Assembly: GCA_027030245.1 (NCBI GenBank)
Contig: JALVFE010000038.1
Span: forward strand, 112,664-176,663
Direction: 5' to 3'
Length of the DNA: 64,000 bases
Source: Melioribacteraceae bacterium
GTDB taxonomy: Bacteria > Bacteroidota > Ignavibacteria > Ignavibacteriales > Melioribacteraceae
Shown: piece by piece, positions 42,692 to 52,300 of the stretch
How the letters are laid out: every line of letters starts with the position of its first letter
Position numbering within the stretch: the first letter of the stretch is position 1
The notes under the pieces: model-generated
The model's input: the letters and a program-made list of their open reading frames with translations, nothing else
The model's database searches: none
Told to the model about the DNA's origin: nothing
Program-made: the position numbers and the translations under genes

Positions 42692-45172
42692 ATGGCATTA
42701 ATCAAATCACCCAAACATAGAGAATTAGCCTCCTCACAATTAAAAGAAGCCTGTAATGTAGAATGTTTTGATTTCGAATCCACCGTAAAATTACAACCGA
42801 TCGAAGGGATTGTAGGTCAGAAAAGCGCGTTGAAAGCTCTTAAACTCGGCGTTAATATTAAAAGTCCGGGTTACAATGTTTTTGTTACGGGACTTTCCGG
42901 CACCGGAAAATTAACAACAATCAAAAAAGTTTTGGAAGAAATCTTACCCCGCAAGCCGAAGTTATACGATTACGCTTACGTTTATAATTTCAAAGACCCC
43001 GATCACCCTGCACTGTTAACGTTTCCTGCCGGAAAAGGGAAAGCTTTCAAAAAAGACATGGCGGAAACAATAAAGCGTTTGCGCGAAAATATTCCGCAAG
43101 TATTGGATAAGGAACCGTTTCTTTCAAAAAGAAAAAAATTATTTGCCCAATACGATCAGCTTCAGAAAAAATTAATGAGCGATTTCGAAAATAAATTGCG
43201 GAAAGATAATTTGACTTTGGGACAAATAACCGTCGGGGATGTCGTTCGTCCCGATATTCTTGCTATTGTCGACGGTCAACCCGTTATTGTGCAACAATTG
43301 GAAGAGCTCGTTAAACAAAAGAAAATATCGAAACGCCAAGCGGACAAACTGATTAAAAAATATTCCGATTACCAGGACGATCTTCAAATTTTATTTAAGC
43401 AAACGTTAAAACTTACGCAAGAGTTTCAACAGAAACTTGTAGAACTTGAAAGCTCGGTTGTAAAACAACTGCTTAATGTTTTTATCGATCAACTAAAATC
43501 GAAGTACAAATATAAACGGGTGCTCAATTATTTGGATAATGTACACGATAACATTTTGCAAAACCTTGATGTTTTCAAAGGGCAAAAGCCGGCTCAGGAA
43601 CAAACGGCGGAAGGTTCGGTAATCGATTATCTTAAAGAATATGAAGTAAACGTAATTCTCGATAATTCCCATGTAAAGCAATGTCCCGTAATTGTAGAAA
43701 CATCTCCCACATACACCAATCTTTTCGGTTTGATTGAAAAATACAGCGACGGCAGTGGCGGTTGGTATGCCGATTTTACCAGAATAAAAGCCGGTTCGCT
43801 CCTTAAAGCAAACGGCGGTTATTTGGTAATTAACGCTTCCGATGCAATTTCCGAGCCGGGTGTTTGGAAAGCCTTAAAAAGAGTTTTGCTTTACGGAAAA
43901 CTGGAGATTCAAGATCCGACCAATATTTTCCAATTTACACCGAGCGTGCTTAAACCCGAACCGATTGAAATTAACACCAAAGTGATTTTTATTGGGAATA
44001 ATTACATTTATTATTTGTTATCGGAATTCGAAGACGACTTTAATAAAATATTTAAGGTCAAAGCGGAATTCGATTATGAAATGAAGCGTACGGAAAAGGC
44101 TTTGCTCGAATATGCCAGATTAGTTAAAAAACTTGTGGAAAAAGAAAAGTTGCTTGAATTCGACAAAGCAGCGGTGGGAAGGGTAATAGAATACGGTTCT
44201 AGATATGCGGGTTCCAAAAATAAACTGACTACCCGGTTCGCGTATATTGCCGATTTGGTAAGGGAAAGCAGTTTTTGGGCTGCGGACAACGGAGCTAAAA
44301 TTGTTAACGACAGCCATGTTGTTCAAGCTTATAAATCGATGCGCGAAAGACACGGATTGTACGAAAGTAAAATTAAAGAAATGATTAAAGAAAATATTAT
44401 CCGTATCGAAACCGATGGAGCGAAAATAGGACAAGTTAACGGTCTTGCGGTTTACAACGGCGGCGCTTATTCTTTTGGGAAACCAACACGCATAACGGCG
44501 TCGGTTTCTTTGGGTTCGGGGAACATTATTAACGTTGAACGCGAAGCGGGTCTAAGCGGAAAAACCCACAACAAAGGGGTTTTAATTATTACGGGGTATT
44601 TCCGGCAGAAGTTCGGCAAACGCATTCCGTTAAATTTTACTGCCAGTTTGGTTTTCGAGCAAGGTTACGGAACCATCGACGGAGACAGCGCTTCCATTAC
44701 GGAAATAGCTGCTTTAATTTCAAGTATTTCCCAAATTCCCATAAAACAATCGTATGCAATTACCGGGTCGGTCGATCAGCACGGCAACATTCAACCAATC
44801 GGCGGAGTGAACGAAAAAATCGAAGGGTTCTTCGAAGTTTGTAAAGACCGCGGATTAAACAAAAAGCAAGGTGTAATTATTCCGCGAGCGAATGTTCAGG
44901 ATTTAATGTTGAACGATGAAGTAATAGAAGCAGTGAAAAATAAACAGTTTCATATTTTTCCCGTTGATACGGTGGAAGATGCAATTGAGATTTTAACCGG
45001 AGTGAAAGCAGGTAAACTTCTTAAAAACGGCAGATACCAAGCTTGCACGGTGTTCGGCGAAGTGGAGAAAAAATTGCGGGAGATGAGAAGAATTTTAAAA
45101 CCGGAAACCAAATCCAATAAAAACGCACAAGAGAAAGAAACCAAACTTAAAGGAACAAAAAAGAAAAAATAA
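42692..45172 (+). CDS. Lon-family AAA+ protease (AAA_32/LonB-like)
   Basis: The start at 42692 follows AAGGAAA; a longer in-frame start at 42650 lacks support. The 826-residue protein has an N-terminal AAA_32-type domain with Walker A-like GLSGTGKLTT, a long coiled-coil insert (about 130-300), and a C-terminal Lon protease domain. Ser666 (in IDGDSASI) and Lys709 (in GGVNEKIEGF) form the Ser-Lys dyad, spaced 43 residues as in classical Lon. Unlike true Lon it lacks the N-terminal substrate domain. It probably degrades damaged or regulatory proteins in the cytosol. Pyruvate kinase follows after one base. Confidence 0.92.
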   Translation: MALIKSPKHRELASSQLKEACNVECFDFESTVKLQPIEGIVGQKSALKALKLGVNIKSPGYNVFVTGLSGTGKLTTIKKVLEEILPRKPKLYDYAYVYNFKDPDHPALLTFPAGKGKAFKKDMAETIKRLRENIPQVLDKEPFLSKRKKLFAQYDQLQKKLMSDFENKLRKDNLTLGQITVGDVVRPDILAIVDGQPVIVQQLEELVKQKKISKRQADKLIKKYSDYQDDLQILFKQTLKLTQEFQQKLVELESSVVKQLLNVFIDQLKSKYKYKRVLNYLDNVHDNILQNLDVFKGQKPAQEQTAEGSVIDYLKEYEVNVILDNSHVKQCPVIVETSPTYTNLFGLIEKYSDGSGGWYADFTRIKAGSLLKANGGYLVINASDAISEPGVWKALKRVLLYGKLEIQDPTNIFQFTPSVLKPEPIEINTKVIFIGNNYIYYLLSEFEDDFNKIFKVKAEFDYEMKRTEKALLEYARLVKKLVEKEKLLEFDKAAVGRVIEYGSRYAGSKNKLTTRFAYIADLVRESSFWAADNGAKIVNDSHVVQAYKSMRERHGLYESKIKEMIKENIIRIETDGAKIGQVNGLAVYNGGAYSFGKPTRITASVSLGSGNIINVEREAGLSGKTHNKGVLIITGYFRQKFGKRIPLNFTASLVFEQGYGTIDGDSASITEIAALISSISQIPIKQSYAITGSVDQHGNIQPIGGVNEKIEGFFEVCKDRGLNKKQGVIIPRANVQDLMLNDEVIEAVKNKQFHIFPVDTVEDAIEILTGVKAGKLLKNGRYQACTVFGEVEKKLREMRRILKPETKSNKNAQEKETKLKGTKKKK

Positions 45173-45173
45173 G

Positions 45174-46598
45174 ATGATAAGAAAAGTTAAAACGAAAATA
45201 TTAGCTACAATCGGACCTTCGACGGATTCTGAAGAAAAATTGGTTGAAATTGTAAAAGCCGGCGCGGGCGCTTTCAGATTGAATTTTTCACACGGGAATT
45301 ATGAGTATTTCGAAAAAGTTTTTGCAAGAATTCACAACGTATGCACTGCAAGCTCTTTGCCGATTCCTATTTTGGTGGATTTGCAAGGTCCGAAAATCCG
45401 TATAGGCGAATTAGCAGAGAATGAAATAAAAATTGATGCGGGAGATACAATTGAAATTACCACCGAAGAAGTTACCGGAACGAAAAATCTCATTTCCACT
45501 TCGTATAAAAATCTACCGCATGATGCTAAAATCGGTGATACAATATTAATCGACGACGGTTTGATAAAACTTGAAATAACCGGAAAGAAAGAAAAATCGG
45601 TTTTGTGTAAGGTTGTGGTTGGCGGAATGTTGAAACCGCGGAAAGGAATGAATTTACCCGGAATGAAACTAAGCACTCCTTCGCTGACCGAAAAGGATAA
45701 AGAAGATTTGGATTTTGCCTTGCGGCACAGAGTCGATTTTATTGCACTTTCTTTTGTAAGGCATGAAGACGATATAACTGAGTTAAAAGATTGGTTAAAA
45801 GCAAAAGGCTTTGATAAACCGGTAATCGCTAAAATAGAAAAACCCGAAGCGGTTGAAAGATTCGAGCAAATATTAAAAGTAGCCGACGGGATAATGGTGG
45901 CGCGCGGTGATTTGGGTGTTGAACTGGCGCCTCAGCTTGTTCCGATTGTTCAGAAAAATATTATCAGGAGATGCAATGCAACCGGGAAATTGGTAATTAC
46001 CGCTACGCAAATGCTCGAATCGATGATTTATAATTCCGTACCAACGCGTGCGGAAGCTTCGGATGTGGCAAATGCGGTTTTGGATGGAACCGATGTGGTA
46101 ATGTTAAGCGGTGAAACATCGGTAGGCAAATTCCCCGTGGAAGCGGTAAAAATTATGGACGATATTCTAAAAACGGCGGAATCTCAAACACAGTTCCAAA
46201 CCCCGGTAAACTTTGAGAAACCTGTTAATATCATCGATAATTTATTCGACGCTACCGCCAAAGGTTTTGCAGAAATTTCAGATCAGATAAATGCTTCGGT
46301 AATAGTTGTGTTTACGCATCACGGAAGAAAAGCAAAGGCTTTGGCTAAATTCCGACCTTCCGCAACGATTGTGGCAATTTCAAACGAATTTGACACTTTG
46401 AATATACTTAATCTTCACCGTGGAATAATACCGTTCTTCTTGGAAAATATTGAAGACGAAGAAGCGGCTATTAACAACACAATAGAAATTTTGAAAAACG
46501 AACTCTCCGTTCAAAAGGACGATATAATTGTATTTACTTCCGGCGCTCCCATTACCGACGGGGAACGAAGGAACTGGATAAGATTTTATATAGTTTAA
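45174..46598 (+). CDS. pyk: Pyruvate kinase
   Basis: This 474-residue protein has the usual bacterial length. It shows KILATIGPSTDSEE and FRLNFSHGNYE at the N-terminus and the inserted beta-barrel B domain (about 70-165). The active-site signature is VIAKIEKPEAVERFEQILKV, followed by IMVARGDLGVELAPQLVPIV. The C-terminal allosteric domain covers about 345-474. It makes pyruvate and ATP from phosphoenolpyruvate. The start is one base after the protease stop, so they are co-transcribed. Confidence 0.96.
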   Translation: MIRKVKTKILATIGPSTDSEEKLVEIVKAGAGAFRLNFSHGNYEYFEKVFARIHNVCTASSLPIPILVDLQGPKIRIGELAENEIKIDAGDTIEITTEEVTGTKNLISTSYKNLPHDAKIGDTILIDDGLIKLEITGKKEKSVLCKVVVGGMLKPRKGMNLPGMKLSTPSLTEKDKEDLDFALRHRVDFIALSFVRHEDDITELKDWLKAKGFDKPVIAKIEKPEAVERFEQILKVADGIMVARGDLGVELAPQLVPIVQKNIIRRCNATGKLVITATQMLESMIYNSVPTRAEASDVANAVLDGTDVVMLSGETSVGKFPVEAVKIMDDILKTAESQTQFQTPVNFEKPVNIIDNLFDATAKGFAEISDQINASVIVVFTHHGRKAKALAKFRPSATIVAISNEFDTLNILNLHRGIIPFFLENIEDEEAAINNTIEILKNELSVQKDDIIVFTSGAPITDGERRNWIRFYIV

Positions 46599-46607
46599 AA
46601 GCCTGCA

Positions 46608-47636
46608 ATGGAAACGACTGAATTAAAATTAGCCGATTGGTGGAAAACCCTTCCGAACGGGAAAATTTTATGTACGTTATGTCCCCGCTATTGTACAATT
46701 GGCGAAGGACAAAAGGGATTTTGTTTTATTCGCGAAAACATTGGCGGTAAACTTTATTCCACCGGTTATGGCAGACCGACGGGATTCGCGATCGACCCGA
46801 TCGAAAAAAAACCGCTTAATCACTTTCTACCCGGCACTTCAATTTTAAGCTTCGGAACGGCAGGATGTAATCTGGGTTGCAAGTTTTGTCAAAATTGGAC
46901 AATGAGCAAGGCAAAGATAGACGAAATAAATTCGGTGCGCGCAATGCCCGAAGACGTTGTCCGGTTGGCAAAAAAATACGGCACTCCTTCAATAGCTTAT
47001 ACGTATAACGATCCTACGATTTTCGGGGAATATGTTATCGATATTTCAAAACTGGCACGCGAAGAAGGAATAAAATCCGTAATGGTTACGGCAGGTTATA
47101 TAGATAAAGATGCGCGGAAAGACGTTTATAAATATATTGATGCGGCAAACGTTGATCTTAAAGCCTTCACCGAGGAATTCTACAGGAAGCTCACTCTTTC
47201 GCATCTTAACGATGTTTTGGATACGCTTGTTTGGTTAAAGCACGATACGGATGTGTGGGTGGAAATTACAACTTTGCTAATTCCCGGCGAGAACGATTCC
47301 CCCGATGAAATTAAAGCAATGGTTAACTGGATTTTGCAAAATTTAGGTGATGAAGTGCCGTTGCATTTTACAGCATTTCATCCCGATTTCAAAATGCGCG
47401 ACAAACCCCCAACACCGCCTTCCACTTTGAAAATGGCAAGAAGTATAGCGTTAAAAGAGGGAATAAAATATTGCTATGTCGGTAATGTTCACGATGTGGA
47501 AGGGCAAACCACATTTTGTCCCGCTTGCGGCGAACCGCTGATTGTAAGGGATTGGCATTCCGTCCGTATGAATAAACTTGAAGACGGAAAATGTACTAAA
47601 TGCGGAACGGATATAGCCGGTGTTTTTTCTCAATAG
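46608..47636 (+). CDS. amrS: Radical SAM enzyme of the AmmeMemoRadiSam group (AmrS-like)
   Basis: This 342-residue protein has an N-terminal Cys cluster (Cys22, Cys25, Cys29, Cys39 in LCTLCPRYCTIGEGQKGFCF). The radical SAM motif is Cys87-x3-Cys91-x2-Cys94 (AGCNLGCKFCQNWTMSK). A C-terminal zinc-ribbon-like segment follows with CPACGE and CTKCGT. The usual partners of this family (Memo-like and AMMECR1-like proteins) are not in the window. The reaction is not firmly established. It follows pyruvate kinase by 9 bases. Confidence 0.9.
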   Translation: METTELKLADWWKTLPNGKILCTLCPRYCTIGEGQKGFCFIRENIGGKLYSTGYGRPTGFAIDPIEKKPLNHFLPGTSILSFGTAGCNLGCKFCQNWTMSKAKIDEINSVRAMPEDVVRLAKKYGTPSIAYTYNDPTIFGEYVIDISKLAREEGIKSVMVTAGYIDKDARKDVYKYIDAANVDLKAFTEEFYRKLTLSHLNDVLDTLVWLKHDTDVWVEITTLLIPGENDSPDEIKAMVNWILQNLGDEVPLHFTAFHPDFKMRDKPPTPPSTLKMARSIALKEGIKYCYVGNVHDVEGQTTFCPACGEPLIVRDWHSVRMNKLEDGKCTKCGTDIAGVFSQ

Positions 47637-47660
47637 TATTAATCTATTGTCCGAAACAGA

Positions 47661-47957
47661 TTAAATCTCTTTCGTTAATTCGGCAAATTTTTTATACGGA
47701 ATCGCGATTAAACTTTCGGCAACAAAAGCTCCGTTTTCCAAACTAATCATTGAAACCTTGGCGGCAGTTTCTACGTCGGGTGCTTCGTAGATGTCCATAA
47801 AGTCGTATTTGCCTAAAAGTGCATAATGGGAAATAAATCTAACTTCCGGGCATTTGGCTTTAACTTGCTCGAGCCACATACGACCTAATTCGGGACGCGC
47901 TTTTACTTTCGTTAAACTTTCCGGGGATAATTTGGTTAGTAATATGAAAGTTTGCAT
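47661..47957 (-). CDS. GYD-domain protein
   Basis: This 98-residue protein is a small alpha/beta (dimeric ferredoxin-like) domain. It shows TFILLTKLSPESL at the start and HYALLGKYDFMDIYEAPDVE in the middle, where the family's Gly-Tyr/Phe-Asp motif is GKYDF. GYD proteins are widespread and uncharacterised. It is convergent with the radical SAM gene, 24 bases away. Confidence 0.85.
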   Translation of the reverse strand: MQTFILLTKLSPESLTKVKARPELGRMWLEQVKAKCPEVRFISHYALLGKYDFMDIYEAPDVETAAKVSMISLENGAFVAESLIAIPYKKFAELTKEI

Positions 47958-48045
47958 AATTCCTCCCGCGTTGTGGTTATAAATTTATTAAAAAAACATT
48001 TTACCACAGTTACCGGAAAGGAAATGTGTGCCGGAATTGTTTTAA

Positions 48046-48357
48046 TCAGCAAACAATTACGGAATTTTCCGCATCCGGAAAATACGTTGGCACATGCTTA
48101 TCGGCTTCTTCGTCGTTTATCCACGCTTCGCCGTCCAATAAATATCTGAATTGATATTCTTTCCCTTTCAACAAATTAATTGTTGTTACGAAAGAATTAT
48201 CTTTCTTTAATTTTTTCATCGGATTTGCATGCGGATCCCAGTTATTAAAATCACCGACTACGGACGCTTCCTTAAATTGCTTTGAAATTTCCGGCGGTAT
48301 TCTGAAAGTAACTTTGCATTCCGGTTTGGTTTTAAGATATTTTTTTTTGATTGCCAT
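48046..48357 (-). CDS. Small CBM48/isoamylase-N-like domain protein
   Basis: This 103-residue protein consists almost entirely of an early-set beta sandwich with ASVVGDFNNWDPHANPMKKL and KGKEYQFRYLLDGEAWINDE. This is the glycogen/starch-binding CBM48 pattern, also seen in AMPK-beta. The second ATG (48357) is chosen because AGG then has 7-base spacing; the first ATG (48363) is too close. There is no catalytic domain. It may bind a storage glucan or regulate a partner. Confidence 0.83.
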   Translation of the reverse strand: MAIKKKYLKTKPECKVTFRIPPEISKQFKEASVVGDFNNWDPHANPMKKLKKDNSFVTTINLLKGKEYQFRYLLDGEAWINDEEADKHVPTYFPDAENSVIVC

Positions 48358-48471
48358 TTCCATACCTGTTTATTTAACCGATTTAAAATTACGTATTTAT
48401 TTATTTAATAAAAACATTGAATTCGCATTTTTTGTAAAAGTTTTTGCTTGGGAAAGTTTCGGAAAAAATTT

Positions 48472-49290
48472 TTATTTCAGCAGAATATTTAAAGCGCTGT
48501 AAAAAAGATACAAACTGATTGAAATTAGAATAATTCCGAGTGTTTTGAAGAGAACATTTAAAAATCCCACGTTAATTTTATTGCGGTATTTCATCAATAT
48601 TTTCGTTAAAGTGAAAAGCCACAAAAATCCTCCGAGAGCTAAAGCGGCGCCGTAAACCAAACTTAAAGCAAAAGTATATGAAGAACGCTCGGGTTCAACA
48701 TTCTGAAGATTTTTGTTGAAGTTATAGGTTGTATCCAATTCCTCAAAACTTTTTAGTTCGGTTCCGGTTATTTGTTGAATTGAATTAACATTTTCTTCGA
48801 GCAAAATGTCCAATCCGCCGGTATTTAAGCCGATTGATGAAGCAAAGGAAAGAACGAGAAAAGATGATGTAAGAATTCCGAAGAATAAAGAAGGGTTAGT
48901 TAAATTTATAATAATTCCCGTTCGCAAACCGCCTTGTTTATCAATTTTTTTCCCTTCCAGAAGTTTTTCTTCTTTTTCAATTTCGTCCAGACTGATTTTT
49001 GTTTTGAAAACTTTGTAACCGACGTAAAGCAAAAAAGCGGAACCGGCAATGAGCAAATAGGGAATTAACGGACTGTAAAGAGAGAAAAGCAATGCTATTC
49101 CGTTCACCGAAACAACCACGTAGAAAAATTCCACAATCGCGGCACCGAGAGCGGTTCTGATGCAAAAAAGATAATTTCCCTTAAGTGCGTTTGACGTAAT
49201 CAATATGCTGATCGGTCCGGCAATGGGCATTGCGAAAATAAAACCCGCCGTAAATCCAATTAGCAAAACGGTTATAAAACTTACGAGCAT
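48472..49290 (-). CDS. LysE-family exporter
   Basis: This 272-residue inner-membrane protein has about six helices and the LysE signature FIFAMPIAGPISILITSNAL near the N-terminus. ALGAAIVEFFYVVVSVNGI and INLTNPSLFFGILTSSFLVL follow. It is about 60 residues longer than most RhtB/LysE proteins because of a polar loop (about 155-200, with ENVNSIQQITGTELKSFEEL). Family members export amino acids or small molecules; the substrate is unknown. Confidence 0.82.
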   Translation of the reverse strand: MLVSFITVLLIGFTAGFIFAMPIAGPISILITSNALKGNYLFCIRTALGAAIVEFFYVVVSVNGIALLFSLYSPLIPYLLIAGSAFLLYVGYKVFKTKISLDEIEKEEKLLEGKKIDKQGGLRTGIIINLTNPSLFFGILTSSFLVLSFASSIGLNTGGLDILLEENVNSIQQITGTELKSFEELDTTYNFNKNLQNVEPERSSYTFALSLVYGAALALGGFLWLFTLTKILMKYRNKINVGFLNVLFKTLGIILISISLYLFYSALNILLK

Positions 49291-49383
49291 ACGGCAAAAA
49301 ATTTTTAATTGAGTGCGTAAAAATAGCTAATTCCGAGAGAAAAAACGCTAATTATACAATTTTTACTGCCGGAAGGTTTGGCG

Positions 49384-52300
49384 CTAAAGTTTGCGCGCAA
49401 TAACAAGCGCTTTTTTTATTACGTCTATCGATGCTGAAGATTCGTCAAGCGCTTCGAGCAAAACAATGTAAATCCCGATTCGCAACGGCTTTCCAGAATC
49501 GTCCAATCCGTCGAAGATTACCTCCCCTTTTGCACCGCTTGGTTGATTTTCGATTAAAGTTCTGACTTTCCTTCCTTGACTATCGAATATTCTTATTCGG
49601 ATTTGCGAAACGGCTTTTGTTAGGTTGTATGCAAAAACAGTGAAATCTTCGAAACCGTCGTTATCGGGCGAAAAAGGATTGGGGGCTATTTCCAATTTTG
49701 ATGTTGAAGAAATATTTCCCGTAAATATCGAATTTTTTTTTAACGGAGTTCCGCCGTTCGAAGACGCGCTTGTGCTCCAGTTTGCCGGGTCGTTTGAGTT
49801 TACGGAAGGATTTATCCTTTCGAGCGATTTGTTTTTCGTATCCGTAACGTTCGGATTGTGCCATGCCGAGCTGTAGTTTACCGAGTCGATTGTATTTCCG
49901 AAAATATCGGAGATTATAATTTTATCTTCCGAATTTGAAAGATTTAGAGTGCCGGAATTTGTGATAAGCGCATTCGGGGAATTCTGAAGTTCCGGAAAAA
50001 TAGAATGAATAGAAGAATCGGCTGCGATTAGATAAAATTCTTTTGGGTGAATAATCTTACTACCGAAACTTAATGGAAATTTCTTGCCGGAACCTTCGGT
50101 TAAATTCCATCCGCCGAGTTCTATATCTTTCCGGGAATTGTTAAATAATTCAACATATTCGCTTTTGCCGTCATCCGGCTCGAACATAATTTCGTTAATT
50201 ACTATTTCGTTTGCTGAATATGCAGTTGCATTCAGTAAAGAGTTTTCTTTACCCAAAGTGTTGCCGGTAGGACTTAACGAAAAAGACCAGTTTGCGCTGT
50301 CTTCAAAAACATTGTAGGAAATACGCTCGAGCGACTTACCGGGCGGAACGGTGAACGTAAAACCGTATTTCATGCTGTCGATTGTTGCACCGCGGAAATC
50401 AAAAATCTTAATACTGTCTTTATGATTGTTAAGCTTTCCGAAATTAAATTGAAATACGTTTCCGATACCTTCGAAGATCGCCGCACTTGTGTCTTTTGTA
50501 AGTACGAAATATTCCCCCGGTTCAATTAATTTATCTTCGTAAGTAATCAGCATGTTGGAATTTTTTTCGTATTTGTCGCTTACCGTCCATCTTTTCAAGT
50601 TTACGGATGTTCCGCCGTTGTTGTAAAATTCTATCCATTCGGGTTCGTTTTCTGCCGGGTTGAACATTACTTCGGAAATTAAAATCGAATGAAGTTTATA
50701 ACCGGTAACGAAAAATTTCACGGCTCGGTTGTTTACGATATCTTCGTCCTCCGGAAATTCGATTCCCGCTGAAATGCGGAGTGTGTCTTTTATTTTTACG
50801 GAAGAAGAAGTAATAAACATTACGGAATCGTAGGGAGAAAGATTGGTGAACGTGGTTTGTTCGAGAAAATCTGTTGGAGCATCTTTTCCCGTAAAAATAC
50901 TTACGGAAAAATTATCCGCTGGGTTGTTGCCTCTGTTTATAATTTTGATTTTGATTTTTACGTCGTCGCCGTCAACGGGAAATTCCGGATTAATATCAAT
51001 TCCGGCAAGTGCCAAATCATATTTTTTCGGTGAAACCGAATTTATTCTTCCCGGTGTGCTTTGTTCGAGATCCAAAGAAGGCTGCCAGTTTCCAAAATCA
51101 CCGGAAGCGGAACTGAAATCAATCCTTTCAATTGAAAAACCTTTTTTCCCGGAAAAATTTAAATCGTAAAAAACGGAATCGATTGTTACACTGCGATTAT
51201 CCTTTATCACCACACCGTCTTTGTCATTATTAAGGTTTGCAAATTTAACTACCGCAACGGGTGAAGGAATTATCCTGTGGTAATCGTAAATTGCGGAACT
51301 TTTGGTAATCACAAAATAACCGTTTGCCGGAACAATTAAGTGTTCGTCAATTGTTTTGGTTACAGGATTTGTAAGAACATCGGAAATGCTCCAATTATAC
51401 AAATCAATCTCATTTTCCGTTCGGTTATAAATTTCTACCCATTCCGGTTCACCGTTTTCGGGCACGAACATAATTTCGTTTATCACAAGTGATTTGGGCG
51501 GAATTCCCGGTTGCACAACCGAATAAGCGGAATTGTTGTAAGGATTTTGATCTTCCGCGGAAAATAATTTAACCGCATAACCCCGCGTTTGTTTAATGCC
51601 GTAAATTTTGTATGTAAAATCGTATGTAACCGAATCATTAGCGTTAAGGGTTAATTGGGGGGAAGTTTCTATTTCTTTTTCCGCGATAGAATCCAAATCA
51701 GTGTCCTCGTACAATTTAAGGTAGAATGAAACCGCTTCTTTTCCCGTGTTCTTAACCGATGCAGAGATTGAAACCGTATCGTTACGAATTGGATTTAACG
51801 GTGAAAATAAAATTCCGGTTATGGCTGCGTCAAAATCTTTTTTGGTAACGGAATTTATAAATCCCGGGGTTGCTCCGTTAGGATTTACAGACGAACTCCA
51901 ATTTGCCGAATCGACGGAATTTCCGGCTGGATCGATTCTTTCGAGTGATTTGCCGTTTTCACCGCCCCAATTTCCGCGGTATTCGACGCTGTCGATTATT
52001 CTGCCGAGCGAATCTTTTATTGTTATTGCATCTCCGGAATTATTGAGCGACGGTAAGTTCAAAATTATTAAAGGCGAATTAATTTTGTAATAGTCGGTGA
52101 TGGTTTCGTTTTCGGCAAGTATTAAATAGTCGCCTGAATTTAAATAATAGCTTTCGTTTTTAATTGTTGCACCGGTGGATTTATCGTTAATGCTCCATTT
52201 TTCAATATTTATATCTTTCTCCGATGCGTTGAAAATCTCCACCCATTCTGGTTCTCCGTTTTCCGGTTTGTACATAATTTCGTTAATAACCAAATCGTGA

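Noticed and set aside
47639..47664. TTAATCT/AGATTAA hairpin between the radical SAM and GYD genes
   Set aside because: AT-only 7-bp stem overlapping the GYD stop codon; not convincing as a terminator.
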